From: Alphaproteobacteria bacterium
GTDB lineage: Bacteria; Pseudomonadota; Alphaproteobacteria; Micropepsales; Micropepsaceae
Length of the DNA: 57,285 bases
Direction of reading: 5' to 3'
Assembly: GCA_021324545.1 (NCBI GenBank)
Contig: JAJPIX010000057.1
Location: forward strand, 1 to 57,285
Part shown: positions 36,141 through 52,680 of the stretch, piece by piece
How positions within the stretch are numbered: position 1 is the stretch's first letter
Layout: each line of letters opens with the position of its first letter
The notes under the pieces: model-generated
Database searches by the model: none
What the model was told of the DNA's origin: nothing
The model's input: the letters and a program-made list of their open reading frames with translations, nothing else
Translations under genes and position numbers: made by a program

Positions 36141-36203
36141 TGGCGGGCTTGACCCTGCGCGAAAGCGTTCTAAAAGCGCCGCTTCGCCCGCAAAGGAAAC
36201 GCC

Positions 36204-37865
<1,662 letters not shown>

Positions 37866-37879
37866 GGCCGCAGCCCCGG

Positions 37880-38557
37880 TCAGTGCTCGCCGTTGTCGGG
37901 CTGGTCGGACGGATGTTTGCCGCTTTGCAGGTCCGCCGTCAGGCCCTGAAGATGCCGCGCAAGCGCGCCCACATCGCCATTGTGCTCGCTCAGGAACGAT
38001 GCGAACTGGTCGCGCTCTTCGATGCCCAGCCACACGCCGGCCACGGCCACATCAATGATGACGAAATGGCCGTTTTCCGTCTGCACGCGGAAATCCACCT
38101 GCAGCGGGTTGCGGCGGCTGTCGGCATCGTTGGGGTCCACCAGCGTGGTGCTCACCACATAATCGCCCGCCGCGCGTTCGGTGGCGCCGGTCACCTTCAG
38201 CGTCTGCCCGGAATATTTCGACAGCCGCGATTCATAGATCGAGATCGCATAATCCTTGAACGCCTGATCGAAGGCCTGCACCTGCTGTGGCGCTGCGGTG
38301 CGCCGCGCGTTGCCCAGCGTGAAGTTGGCGATCCGCTGGATGTCCGTCAGCGACAGCAGGAAGTTGCGAAACTGCTGGCGCCGCTGCGCATCGGGAACCG
38401 ACCGGTCGTTCAGAATCTGGAGGCCCTTCTCGATGTTCTGCTGCACATAGCTTTGCGCCTGCGCGGAAGGTTGCGCCTGCGCGGGCTGGCCGGTCAGCGC
38501 CAAAAGTCCGGCAAGGGCGGCGATTGCTGGCAGGGCTGAAAACCGAAGTTTGTTCAT
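37880..38557 (-). CDS. mlaC: MlaC-like phospholipid-binding periplasmic protein
   Basis: 225 residues from the ATG at 38557, with AAGGA about eight bases upstream. There is a signal peptide (LPAIAALAGLLALTGQPAQA), then the MlaC/Ttg2D fold: RRQQFRNFLLSLTDIQRIANFTLG, YAISIYESRLSKY, VVSTTLVDPND, VDFRVQTENGHFVIIDVAVAGVWL. It shuttles phospholipids between the outer-membrane MlaA complex and the inner-membrane Mla ABC transporter. It is followed by 96 bases and then mlaA upstream, so the two are probably co-transcribed. The ABC subunits MlaFED are not in the window. Confidence 0.92.
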   Translation of the reverse strand: MNKLRFSALPAIAALAGLLALTGQPAQAQPSAQAQSYVQQNIEKGLQILNDRSVPDAQRRQQFRNFLLSLTDIQRIANFTLGNARRTAAPQQVQAFDQAFKDYAISIYESRLSKYSGQTLKVTGATERAAGDYVVSTTLVDPNDADSRRNPLQVDFRVQTENGHFVIIDVAVAGVWLGIEERDQFASFLSEHNGDVGALARHLQGLTADLQSGKHPSDQPDNGEH

Positions 38558-38653
38558 GGGGTCTGTCCTTGTCGGCGGATGCCCCTGCAAAGGCCCGGGG
38601 ATCATCCGCATGATCGTGGCAGCTTATGGCAAGTTCGTGGCAGCGCCGGCTGC

Positions 38654-39370
38654 TCAATAGTTGGGCAGATTCTCGATATCCGCCTTGCCATTGCGGATCT
38701 CGTTGTTCCGGTTCTGCCGGTAAAGGCTGCGGATCGTGGCATAATAGTCCACCGAGGTCGCACGCACCTCTTTCAGCGTATCGATATTGCGCGCGCGTGT
38801 GTCCAGCGTGCTCGCAAAGCCGCGTCCCGCCGACCACAAAGTGTGCTCGCGCAGATTGATGTAGGTCATGGGGTCAAGGAAGATGTCCACGATCCCGCCG
38901 CCAAGGTCGCGCGGCGGATCGGGTCCAAGCAGCGGCAGCACGAGATACGGACCCTCGGGCACGCCCCACACACCCAGCGTCTGGCCGAAATCCTCTTCGT
39001 GATAGGGAATGCCGATCTTCGTGGCCACATCGATGATCCCGCCCACGCCAACGGTGGTGTTCACGACCAGGCGCATCATGGATTCGCCGCCGCGATCGAG
39101 CTCCCCTTGCAGGAAATCGTTGGCGAGTGTCACCGGCGTATCGAGATTGGTCAGCACATTGTGCACGCCATCGCGCACCGGCTCGGGCACGGTGTTCACA
39201 TAAAATTCCGCGCCGGGCAGAAAGAACATCTGATCCAGCTTGTCGTCGAATGCAAAAATCGCCCGGTTGGTATTTTCGAACGGATCGTTGTTGCCGGATG
39301 GATCCTGCGTGGCGCAGCCGGCCAGCCACAGGCCGGCCATCAGCGCGCCGAAAATCCGCAATCCCCTCAT
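38654..39370 (-). CDS. mlaA: MlaA (VacJ) outer-membrane lipoprotein
   Basis: 238 residues. A lipoprotein signal with lipobox LAGC (Cys19) is followed by NDPFENTNRAIFAFDDKLDQ, FLQGELDRGGESMMRLVVNTTVGVGGIIDVATKIGIP and DFGQTLGVWGVPEGPYLVLPLLGP, all diagnostic for VacJ/MlaA. It removes misplaced phospholipid from the outer leaflet and hands it to MlaC. In many alphaproteobacteria mlaA and mlaC are adjacent, as here. Confidence 0.95.
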   Translation of the reverse strand: MRGLRIFGALMAGLWLAGCATQDPSGNNDPFENTNRAIFAFDDKLDQMFFLPGAEFYVNTVPEPVRDGVHNVLTNLDTPVTLANDFLQGELDRGGESMMRLVVNTTVGVGGIIDVATKIGIPYHEEDFGQTLGVWGVPEGPYLVLPLLGPDPPRDLGGGIVDIFLDPMTYINLREHTLWSAGRGFASTLDTRARNIDTLKEVRATSVDYYATIRSLYRQNRNNEIRNGKADIENLPNY

Positions 39371-39432
39371 CTGTCTTTGGCCCTGGTGATAGATGTCTCT
39401 CGTTAAATGGTCGGCGCGCCGTTTGGGTGCAA

Positions 39433-39456
39433 TAGAGGCGCGGTATTCCGCCTCTA
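39433..39456. promoter_or_regulatory. Perfect 8-bp inverted repeat in the mlaA / regulator divergent region
   Basis: TAGAGGCG, 8 bases, CGCCTCTA. It lies 63 bases upstream of the mlaA start and about 110 bases from the operator of the opposite gene. No T-run follows on either strand, so a protein-binding site is more likely than a terminator. Confidence 0.4.
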
Positions 39457-39567
39457 CCGGTCAGAATCACCCGTTTGAGATGTAAAAACGCCTAACACAT
39501 CCCGCCTTCGCTGCTGAGAGGTAGCCGCGCAACACCCCCAGGAAAGTTAATGGCCCCGGTTGCCTTG

Positions 39568-39591
39568 GCATATAAAGATATGTTTATATGC
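39568..39591. promoter_or_regulatory. Palindromic operator of the methionine-cycle regulator
   Basis: Perfect 9-bp arms GCATATAAA and TTTATATGC around the 6-base centre GATATG. This is the ATATAAAGATAT-type site expected for SahR-class ArsR regulators (from memory of the comparative-genomics literature). A TTGCCT element starts at 39560, so the palindrome would overlap a promoter for sahR-metF-metH. Confidence 0.7.
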
Positions 39592-39594
39592 TAC

Positions 39595-40554
39595 ATGGAC
39601 CGGCTGGTCACAATGCTGAAGGCGGCGGGCGATGCCACGCGGCTTCGCCTGCTTCTGCTGCTGCGCGATGCGGAGCTTACCGTCAGCGAGCTTGTCCAGA
39701 TCGTCGGTCAAAGCCAGCCGCGCGTTTCCCGTCATCTGAAGCTTCTGACGGAGGCCGGCCTGATCGAACGCTTCAAGGAAGGAAGCTGGGTCTTTTACCG
39801 GGCCGCCGATCGCGGCGCCGCCAGCGAGTTGAACGCCGCACTGGCCGGCCTGGCCGATCCGGCAAGCCGCGAGAATGACCGAAAGCGGCTCGCGGCCGTG
39901 CGCGAGGCGCGCGCGGCCATCGCCGCCAGCTATTTCAAGGCCAATGCCGCCGAATGGGAACGCATCCGCTCGCTGCATGCGCCGGAAAAGGATGTCGAGA
40001 ATGCGATTGCGCGTCTGCTGTCGGCGGCGCCCATCGAGAATTTCCTGGATGCCGGCACCGGCACGGGGCGCATGCTGGAACTTCTTGCGCCATCCATCCG
40101 CCGCGGCGTCGGCGTGGACGTCAGCCCGGAAATGCTCGCCATCGCGCGCGACCGCCTGGCGCCGCATCCGAACTGCCAGGTGCGCCTGGCCGATGCCTAT
40201 CGCCTGCCGTTTCCCAATGGCGGCGCAATGTCCGGCTTCGATGCGGTGCTGTTCCATCAGGTGCTGCACTTCCTCGACGATCCGCAGGCCGCGGTCGTGG
40301 AGGCCGCGCGCGTGATGAAGGCGGGCGGCCGGCTTCTCATCGCCGATTTCGCGCCGCATGAACTTGAGTTTCTGCGAAGCGATTATGCGCATCGGCGCCT
40401 GGGTTTTTCCGATGCGGAAGTGCAGGGCTGGTTTGCATCCGCGGGCCTTGTGCCCGCCGCCTCGGAATCGATCGCCCCCCGCGGCGGCGCCAAACTTACG
40501 GTCAGAATCTGGATGGCGGAATCCGCATCCGCCCGCGCAACGGTGGCGGCATGA
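39595..40554 (+). CDS. ArsR-family regulator fused to a SAM-dependent methyltransferase domain (SahR-like)
   Basis: 319 residues from the ATG at 39595. Residues about 1-85 are an ArsR winged helix (KAAGDATRLRLLLLL, ELVQIVGQSQPRVSRHLKLL, GSWVFYRA). The rest is a class I methyltransferase fold (FLDAGTGTGRMLELLAP, GVGVDVSPEMLAIAR, FHQVLHFLDDPQAAVVEAARVMKAGG). Position before metF-metH fits SahR, a repressor that senses S-adenosylhomocysteine; the methyltransferase domain would then be the ligand pocket. An ATG at 39550 with a better ribosome binding site (AGGA, six bases) would add 15 residues encoded by the operator. I chose 39595 because homologues start with this type of sequence and the operator then stays in the promoter. 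The stop overlaps metF by four bases. Confidence 0.88.
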   Translation: MDRLVTMLKAAGDATRLRLLLLLRDAELTVSELVQIVGQSQPRVSRHLKLLTEAGLIERFKEGSWVFYRAADRGAASELNAALAGLADPASRENDRKRLAAVREARAAIAASYFKANAAEWERIRSLHAPEKDVENAIARLLSAAPIENFLDAGTGTGRMLELLAPSIRRGVGVDVSPEMLAIARDRLAPHPNCQVRLADAYRLPFPNGGAMSGFDAVLFHQVLHFLDDPQAAVVEAARVMKAGGRLLIADFAPHELEFLRSDYAHRRLGFSDAEVQGWFASAGLVPAASESIAPRGGAKLTVRIWMAESASARATVAA

Positions 40555-41453
40555 CGCTCAAGCGCATGGTTGCGGATTCAAGGCCGCTGAAGGTCTCCTT
40601 CGAGTTCTTCCCGCCGAAGACTCCGCAGATGGAAGAGCAGCTGTGGTCGAGCATCAGAAGGCTCGAGCCGCTGCGGCCGGCTTTTGTTTCCGTCACCTAT
40701 GGGGCCGGCGGTTCCACCCGCGACCGCACGCACGCCACCGTGAAACGCATCGTCGAGGAAACGCAGCTTACGCCCGCTGCCCATCTCACCTGTGTGGCCG
40801 CGCCGCGCGCGGAAATTGACGAAGTGGTGCGCGGCTATTGGGAGGCCGGCGTGCGCCACATTGTGGCGCTGCGCGGTGACATGCCGGACGAAGGCGCACC
40901 ATATTGCGCCCATCCGCAGGGTTATGCCTCGACGCCGGAGCTCATCGCAGGCATCCGGAAAACCGCGCCGTTTGAGGTGAGCGTATCCGCCTATCCCGAG
41001 AAGCACCCGGATTCACCGTCGCTCGACAGCGACATCGAGCTCCTGAAGCGCAAGGTGGATGCCGGTGCCGGCCGCGCCATCACGCAATTCTGCTTCGATC
41101 TGGAGGCCATCGCGCGCCTGCGCGACCGCATTGTCCTGGAAGGCCTCGACATTCCGCTGGTGCCCGGCCTCATCCCCACGACCAATTTCAGAAGCATCCG
41201 CCGCATGGCCGAACGCTGCGGCGCGCGCGTGCCGGCCTGGCTGGCGCAATTGTACGAAGGGCTCGATGACGATCCCGAAACGCGCAAGATCGTGGCGGCT
41301 GCGGTGCTGGCCGAACAGGTGGAACGCCTCTCCGCGCTCGGCTTCGACAATTTCCATTTCTACACGCTCAACCAGGCCGATCTCACCTATGCCGCCTGCC
41401 GCATGCTGGGCATCCGGCCAACCCAACCGTCTTATGCGAAAGCCGCTCAGTGA
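40551..41453 (+). CDS. metF: 5,10-methylenetetrahydrofolate reductase
   Basis: 300 residues, ATG overlapping the regulator stop (ATGA). It starts with the family sequence VSFEFFPPKTPQMEEQLW and has FVSVTYGAGGSTRDRT, AHLTCV, HIVALRGDMP, ITQFCFD and GLIPTTNF, all MetF TIM-barrel landmarks that bind FAD and folate. It supplies 5-methyl-THF for MetH encoded 228 bases downstream. Translational coupling to a SAH-type sensor fits methionine-cycle control. Confidence 0.96.
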   Translation: MTLKRMVADSRPLKVSFEFFPPKTPQMEEQLWSSIRRLEPLRPAFVSVTYGAGGSTRDRTHATVKRIVEETQLTPAAHLTCVAAPRAEIDEVVRGYWEAGVRHIVALRGDMPDEGAPYCAHPQGYASTPELIAGIRKTAPFEVSVSAYPEKHPDSPSLDSDIELLKRKVDAGAGRAITQFCFDLEAIARLRDRIVLEGLDIPLVPGLIPTTNFRSIRRMAERCGARVPAWLAQLYEGLDDDPETRKIVAAAVLAEQVERLSALGFDNFHFYTLNQADLTYAACRMLGIRPTQPSYAKAAQ

Positions 41454-41482
41454 TGCGCATGTCGGGAACAAAAACATTTGCA

Positions 41483-41657
41483 CGCAGAGACGCGGAGCCG
41501 CGGAATGGTTCCTCCCCCCTTACACGGGGGAGGGGGATTGCCGAAGGCGGCGGAGGGGGTGAACGCCGCTCAGCGCTCCCCTCGCCGCGCTTTGTGCGGC
41601 ACTCCTCCCGCAAACGGGGGAAGAGCCATATGCTCCGCGTCTCCGCGTCTCCGCGTG
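41483..41657. repeat. Composite palindromic repeat between metF and metH
   Basis: The outer arms are CGCAGAGACGCGGAG (41483-41497) and CTCCGCGTCTCCGCG (41633-41647), inverted with one mismatch; the right arm runs on as an 8-base tandem repeat (TCTCCGCG). Inside is a hairpin CCTCCCCC/GGGGGAGG at 41511-41534 and further GC-rich inverted segments to 41627. The same CCTCCCCC..ACGGGGGAGG hairpin recurs at 55871 within a gene. Confidence 0.8.
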
Positions 41658-41681
41658 AGATTTCCTGTTGCGGTCGGTGCC

Positions 41682-45398
<3,717 letters not shown>

Positions 45399-45401
45399 TT
45401 G

Positions 45402-45523
45402 CCCTCGCCCCCACGCAGTGGGGGGAGAAGGCAAGGGTGAGGGGGTGCGTAAGCAACCAAAGTCTTGAGAGTATGTGCAGGGAAGCCCTCACCCTCTCCC
45501 CCGCCGAAGCGTGGGAGGGGGCA
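45402..45523. repeat. Double-hairpin palindromic element, copy 1
   Basis: Left hairpin CCCTCGCCCCCA..TGGGGG, then GGGTGAGGG (45435-45443) and, after a 42-base spacer, CCCTCACCC (45486-45494), then a right hairpin with CTCTCCCCCGCCGAAGCGTG. It starts three bases after the metH stop and ends seven bases before the SDR stop. Same family as the copies at 46234 and 48101. Confidence 0.85.
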
Positions 45524-45529
45524 GCAGGT

Positions 45530-46219
45530 TCACCACCCGCGCTCCTGCCCATTCCACTTCAGGTATTTCCCGCTGTCCGCCAACGTCAGCCCCGCGATCA
45601 CCTTGCGCATGCCGGCCACGCTTTCGGCCACGGGCAGCGGCGCGTTCCTGCCGCCCATGTCGGTCTGCACCCAGCCGGGATCGAGCGGCACACAGATGAT
45701 GCCGTCCTTCTTCCAGTCCACCGAAAGCGTGCGCATCACATTGTTCAGCGCCGCCTTCGACGCGCGATAGGCGAGATAGCCTCCGCCGTTCTCGCTGGTT
45801 GAGCCCAGGCCGCTCGTGATGCTGATGAGCTTCTTCTGGCCGCTGCGCCTGAGCTGCGCGTGAAACGCCATCGCCATGGCCCCCGGCGCCAGCGTGTTCA
45901 CGGCCATGGTCTTGGCCCATTCCGCCAGATATTCGGGATCGGCGTGTTCGCTCCGGGGGCCATAGATTCCGGCATTGTTGATCAGGATGTCGATGGCCTC
46001 ATCCTTCAGCTCCCGTCCCAGCGCAAACATCGCGGCAAAATCCGAAACATCCAGCTTCCGCACGGCGATCCTGGCATTGGCCTTCGCCAATCCGTTCAGC
46101 GCATCGGCCTTCGCCGGCTCGCGGCAGCAGGCGATCACGCGCGCGCCGTCCTGCGCATATTGCCGCACGAATTCCAGTCCGATGCCGCGGTTCGTTCCGG
46201 TGACGAGAACGGTGGTCAT
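45530..46219 (-). CDS. Short-chain dehydrogenase/reductase
   Basis: 229 residues from the ATG at 46219, five bases after GGAGG. Classical SDR: TGTNRGIG cofactor loop, DVSD for the adenine, NNAGIYG, Ser in ISITSGLGS, and Tyr/Lys in YRASK. The end VPLDPGWVQTDMGG is typical of C-factor-like/sniffer SDRs that use NADP(H). The substrate is unknown. The gene is bracketed by two same-orientation copies of one palindromic element, with only seven and fourteen bases in between. Confidence 0.92.
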   Translation of the reverse strand: MTTVLVTGTNRGIGLEFVRQYAQDGARVIACCREPAKADALNGLAKANARIAVRKLDVSDFAAMFALGRELKDEAIDILINNAGIYGPRSEHADPEYLAEWAKTMAVNTLAPGAMAMAFHAQLRRSGQKKLISITSGLGSTSENGGGYLAYRASKAALNNVMRTLSVDWKKDGIICVPLDPGWVQTDMGGRNAPLPVAESVAGMRKVIAGLTLADSGKYLKWNGQERGW

Positions 46220-46233
46220 ATTGTCCTCCATTT

Positions 46234-46356
46234 CCCTCGCCCCCACGCATGTGGGGGAGAGGGCAAGGGTGAGGGGGCGCTGACGCTAGACCGCAGCATT
46301 CGCTTTGCAACCCCCTCACCCCAACGCTCTCCCCCGCTGAAGCGTGGGAGAGGGAG
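46234..46356. repeat. Double-hairpin palindromic element, copy 2
   Basis: Left hairpin CCCTCGCCCCCA/TGGGGGAGAGGG; inner inverted repeat GGGTGAGGGGG (46267-46277) and CCCCCTCACCC (46311-46321), 11 bp perfect; right hairpin CTCTCCCCCGCT/AGCGTGGGAGAG. It lies between the SDR start and the stop of the oxoprolinase-type gene. Confidence 0.88.
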
Positions 46357-46359
46357 AAC

Positions 46360-49962
<3,603 letters not shown>

Positions 49963-49967
49963 ATGCT

Positions 49968-50117
49968 TGTCATCCCCGGCGAGCATCGCGCTTGCGCGAT
50001 GCGAGGGAGTTCATAGCACCCGCGTATGAACGACCCAGGTGGAAAAACGAGTCCGGTATCACCACCTGGGTTCCCTTCCCCTCGCGATGCTATCGCATCG
50101 CTCGGCCGGGAATGACA
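49968..50117. repeat. 150-base imperfect palindrome with TGTCAT ends (MITE-like)
   Basis: The ends are TGTCATCCCCGGC and GCCGGGAATGACA, inverted. Inside are GCATCGCGCTTGCGCGATGC, a second arm pair ACCCAGGTGG/CCACCTGGGT, and GCGATGCTATCGCATCGC. It lies between the oxoprolinase gene and the TerB-DnaJ gene. It is a different family from the double-hairpin elements. No transposase is encoded. Confidence 0.8.
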
Positions 50118-50153
50118 GGTGTGTTGTTCCCAAACACCTGATAAATCCTACCC

Positions 50154-50873
50154 ATGTCCATCTGGGGAAAATTGGGCGGTGCGGCCGCCGGTTTCCTGCT
50201 CGGCGGCGGGCCCATCGGCGCGCTTCTGGGCGCGTTTGCCGGCCATATGCTGATTGACCGGGAATCCGAGGTCGATCCGGAAGAGCCGGGCCTTGCCTTC
50301 ACCATCGCGGTGATCGCGCTGGGCGCCAAGATGGCCAAGGCCGACGGCGTGGTCACCGAAGACGAAATCGAAGCCTTCCACCGCGTCTTCCGCGTGTCCG
50401 ATGCCGAAATGCCCAACGTCCGGCGCATCTTCGATCTGGCCCGCCGCGACACCGCGGGCTACGAGCTTTACGCCGCCCAGATCGCCCACATCTTCCGCGA
50501 GCGCCCCGCCGTGCTGGAAGACATCATGGATGGCCTGTTCGAAATCGCCAAGGCCGACGGCGTGTTCCATCCCGGCGAACAGAAATTCCTGGAGCGCGTG
50601 GCGGAAATTTTCGGCTTCGCGCCCAATGTCTGGCGGCGCATCCGCGCCTCCCACTTCCCCGATGCCTCCGATCCCTACGTGATTCTCGGCGTGTCCTACG
50701 AGGCGGGCGAAGAGGAGATCAAGCGCACCTATCGCATGCTGGTGAAGGAAAACCATCCCGACAGCCTGATCGCGCGCGGCGTGCCGGAAGAATTCGTGCG
50801 GCTGGCCACCGACAAGCTGGCCGCGATCAACACCGCTTACGAAAAAATCCGCGAGGAGCGCGATTTCCGGTAG
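50154..50873 (+). CDS. TerB-DnaJ (DjlA-like) co-chaperone
   Basis: 239 residues. A Gly/Ala-rich hydrophobic N-terminus (GGAAAGFLLGGGPIGALLGAFAGHM) could anchor it to the membrane. Residues about 45-170 are a TerB-like helical domain (AKADGVVTEDEIEAF; AKADGVFHPGEQKFLE, two acidic EF-like turns). A C-terminal J domain has the HPD motif in KENHPDSL. Domain order is that of DjlA. It stimulates DnaK ATPase. No clear ribosome binding site precedes the ATG, which lies 36 bases after a palindromic element. Confidence 0.9.
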   Translation: MSIWGKLGGAAAGFLLGGGPIGALLGAFAGHMLIDRESEVDPEEPGLAFTIAVIALGAKMAKADGVVTEDEIEAFHRVFRVSDAEMPNVRRIFDLARRDTAGYELYAAQIAHIFRERPAVLEDIMDGLFEIAKADGVFHPGEQKFLERVAEIFGFAPNVWRRIRASHFPDASDPYVILGVSYEAGEEEIKRTYRMLVKENHPDSLIARGVPEEFVRLATDKLAAINTAYEKIREERDFR

Positions 50874-50907
50874 GTTTCGCGCGGGCGGCCTGCCGAAAAG
50901 CGTTCTT

Positions 50908-50933
50908 CTCCGCGACTCCGCGTCAGCGCGTGA
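50908..50933. repeat. Fragment of the CTCCGCG-type repeat
   Basis: CTCCGCGACTCCGCGTCAGCG, related to the right arm of the metF-metH element (CTCCGCGTCTCCGCG), followed here too by TGA(G/C)GATTTC-like sequence. It has no matching partner arm nearby, so it looks like a decayed or half copy. Confidence 0.5.
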
Positions 50934-50979
50934 CGATTTCTTTTGAAAGCCCCCGCCACGCCCTGGCGCCGGCCGCGGG

Positions 50980-51324
50980 TCACCGCTGGGCGTAATCCAT
51001 CCAGATGGCCGAGAGAAAATTCATCTCTTTTGGAAGGCTGGGCAGGGCGTGGCGCTTCAGAAAGCGAAGGCCGCAGCGGCCCTCGTCCTGGCGGCAGACC
51101 GAACATTCATAGGCCAGCCGTTCGGCCAGATCGATCATGTGGACCATCGCCGGCAGCCTGTGGCTGGGCGGAAGCCGCACCATCGCCCCGTCGGCGGAGA
51201 TGTCGAACATCGTGCCGCGCGCGCTGACGGGCGGGGCGCCGTACACAATCACGACGGTGCGCGTGACGGCCTTGCGGGGCGACCGCCTGAACTCCGCCCC
51301 GCGAGAGCCTTGGTCAGCCGCCAT
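50980..51324 (-). CDS. PilZ domain protein
   Basis: 114 residues from the ATG at 51324; a TTG 11 codons upstream is possible. It has the two c-di-GMP contact motifs, FRRSPRKAV (RxxxR) and DISADGAMV (D/NxSxxG), in the right order and spacing. It is a single-domain receptor, so it would act by protein-protein contact. Four Cys near the C-terminus (ECSVCRQDEGRC) are unusual for PilZ and could bind metal. No c-di-GMP enzyme is in the window. Confidence 0.85.
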   Translation of the reverse strand: MAADQGSRGAEFRRSPRKAVTRTVVIVYGAPPVSARGTMFDISADGAMVRLPPSHRLPAMVHMIDLAERLAYECSVCRQDEGRCGLRFLKRHALPSLPKEMNFLSAIWMDYAQR

Positions 51325-51382
51325 GGGATACAACTCGCCTGAATCGTTGCGGGCCAAAAGGCTATGCGATTCGCGCTTCGTC

Positions 51383-51691
51383 CTATAGGGAAATCCGATA
51401 AGGGCGGTTCTGGCCGCCGTCTGCGGCGCGGCCCGCAGGGGCGCTTCGGCCGGCGCCGGGCGCGGGCGGGCCGGCCCGGTCCGATGCGCGCGCGCGGACG
51501 GCTTGGCCCGTTTTCAGGGAGGCGGCCGCGCATTCATAGCCGATGGCAAGGCGAAGCAGGGTGAGCCGGCAATCCTCGTCGCGCACGTCTTCGGAAATGA
51601 GGCGCAACTCTTCGGCGCGCGAGAGGCACGTGCTGATCCGCTGGTTGAGATCGCCGCCCGAAACCGGCGCCACAAGGCCATTGCACGTCAT
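51383..51691 (-). CDS. Hypothetical small protein
   Basis: 102 residues from the ATG at 51691, six bases after AGGG. The N-terminal 65 residues look like a real helical domain (LNQRISTCLSRAEELRLISE, DEDCRLTLLRLAIGYECAA). The C-terminus is Ala/Pro/Arg/Gly-rich and low in complexity. The pattern of an amphipathic helix pair with a DxxCR turn is seen in small alphaproteobacterial proteins of unknown function. It lies 58 bases upstream of the PilZ gene on the same strand. Confidence 0.6.
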   Translation of the reverse strand: MTCNGLVAPVSGGDLNQRISTCLSRAEELRLISEDVRDEDCRLTLLRLAIGYECAAASLKTGQAVRARASDRAGPPAPGAGRSAPAGRAADGGQNRPYRISL

Positions 51692-51844
51692 GGCTGACCC
51701 TTCCAAACGCGCCACCAAGGGCGGAAACGTCAGACATCACGGGCGGTTCCGGAAGTTCCCTTCTTGGGGCGGTGTGGCCGAAACACGTTGCGTTCCCCGC
51801 GGAAAGAGGGTGGCCGCCAGCACCTCCGAGCTATGAGTACTGTC

Positions 51845-52643
51845 TCAGTTTGAAATTGGCAGTACCTGCATTTCCCGGCTCCTCTCGGAGCTTGCGGGAT
51901 TTTCTTGCCGGACTTCACAAGACCGGCGCGCTATCTGACCTTCTTGATGTAGCCGGTCGCGAGCGTTGTCCACGATCCACGGGCGAGCGAGATTTCCGCC
52001 CGATAGGTGTAGAGTACCGGCGACACGTGGACCTCGGTGTACCGGAATTTCGCTGACTTGCCTCGCGAACCCTGCTCGATGACCCAAATCAGCTTATTTC
52101 CGACGAGTGAGCCGCCTTGATCATACTCGCTTTCTCCGCGGCTGCTGATGGAATATTGGGCGTATGAGCGTGCCGCCTGGTCATAGCTCAGGAGATTCAG
52201 GAAGGCACGCAGACCTGTGGGTCCATGTTCTTCGCCACGGCAGACGACTTGAAAACCGCCCTTAAACCATTCGCAAGTCTGTTTGCTCCACAGCGTGCCC
52301 GCTGGACTGAATGGACCGGCCTTCGTCTCGCCGTGCCCCTCCCACGAGCCGACGTAATAGCCCAATTTCTGTATCTCCGGCGCACGTTTCGGCACTGTTG
52401 CCCTTGCACCAAATGCGACACAGGGAGCGAGCATGAACAAAACAACGGCGCTGAACGGTGCTTTCATTGAACGCTCCTCTCTTGAGGGACGAGGCCACTA
52501 GCATACGGTAGGACGTTCCTCCGATTGATAAGAAAGCGGGTCTGGCATCCCTATCTTCGGATGGATCATCAACTAGTCCCGGACGGCCCTTTGCGGCATT
52601 CGTCATGCATGCCCTGTGGCCTGGGCCTTAGATTTCAAACTGA
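51845..52643. repeat. 12-bp inverted repeat bracketing the DUF1579-like gene
   Basis: TCAGTTTGAAAT at 51845-51856 and its exact complement ATTTCAAACTGA at 52632-52643. A third partial copy (CAGTTTGAATTTC) lies at 52670. An inverted 12-mer pair within about 2.5 kb is expected by chance roughly once in five such stretches, so this is weak on its own. Confidence 0.35.
51931..52467 (-). CDS. Exported protein, DUF1579-like
   Basis: 178 residues; ATG preceded by GAGAGGAG at six bases. Signal peptide (AVVLFMLAPCVAFGA). The mature part begins LGYYVGSWEGHGE, the usual opening of DUF1579/lipocalin-like barrels, with CEWFKGGFQVVCRGE typical of the second strand pair. Cys pair possible. Function unknown. 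The base composition is less GC-rich than in the neighbours, and a 12-bp inverted repeat brackets the gene (51845-51856 and 52632-52643). Confidence 0.75.
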   Translation of the reverse strand: MKAPFSAVVLFMLAPCVAFGARATVPKRAPEIQKLGYYVGSWEGHGETKAGPFSPAGTLWSKQTCEWFKGGFQVVCRGEEHGPTGLRAFLNLLSYDQAARSYAQYSISSRGESEYDQGGSLVGNKLIWVIEQGSRGKSAKFRYTEVHVSPVLYTYRAEISLARGSWTTLATGYIKKVR

Positions 52644-52680
52644 TGCATTAACCGCCCCTGGCACTGTTACAGTTTGAATT

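Noticed and set aside
39371..40550. SAM or SAH riboswitch in front of the methionine genes
   Set aside because: No conserved riboswitch core was seen; the palindromic operator with an ArsR regulator explains control.
51772..52056. Plus-strand 94-codon frame
   Set aside because: Overlaps the DUF1579-like gene antisense and has no ribosome binding site.
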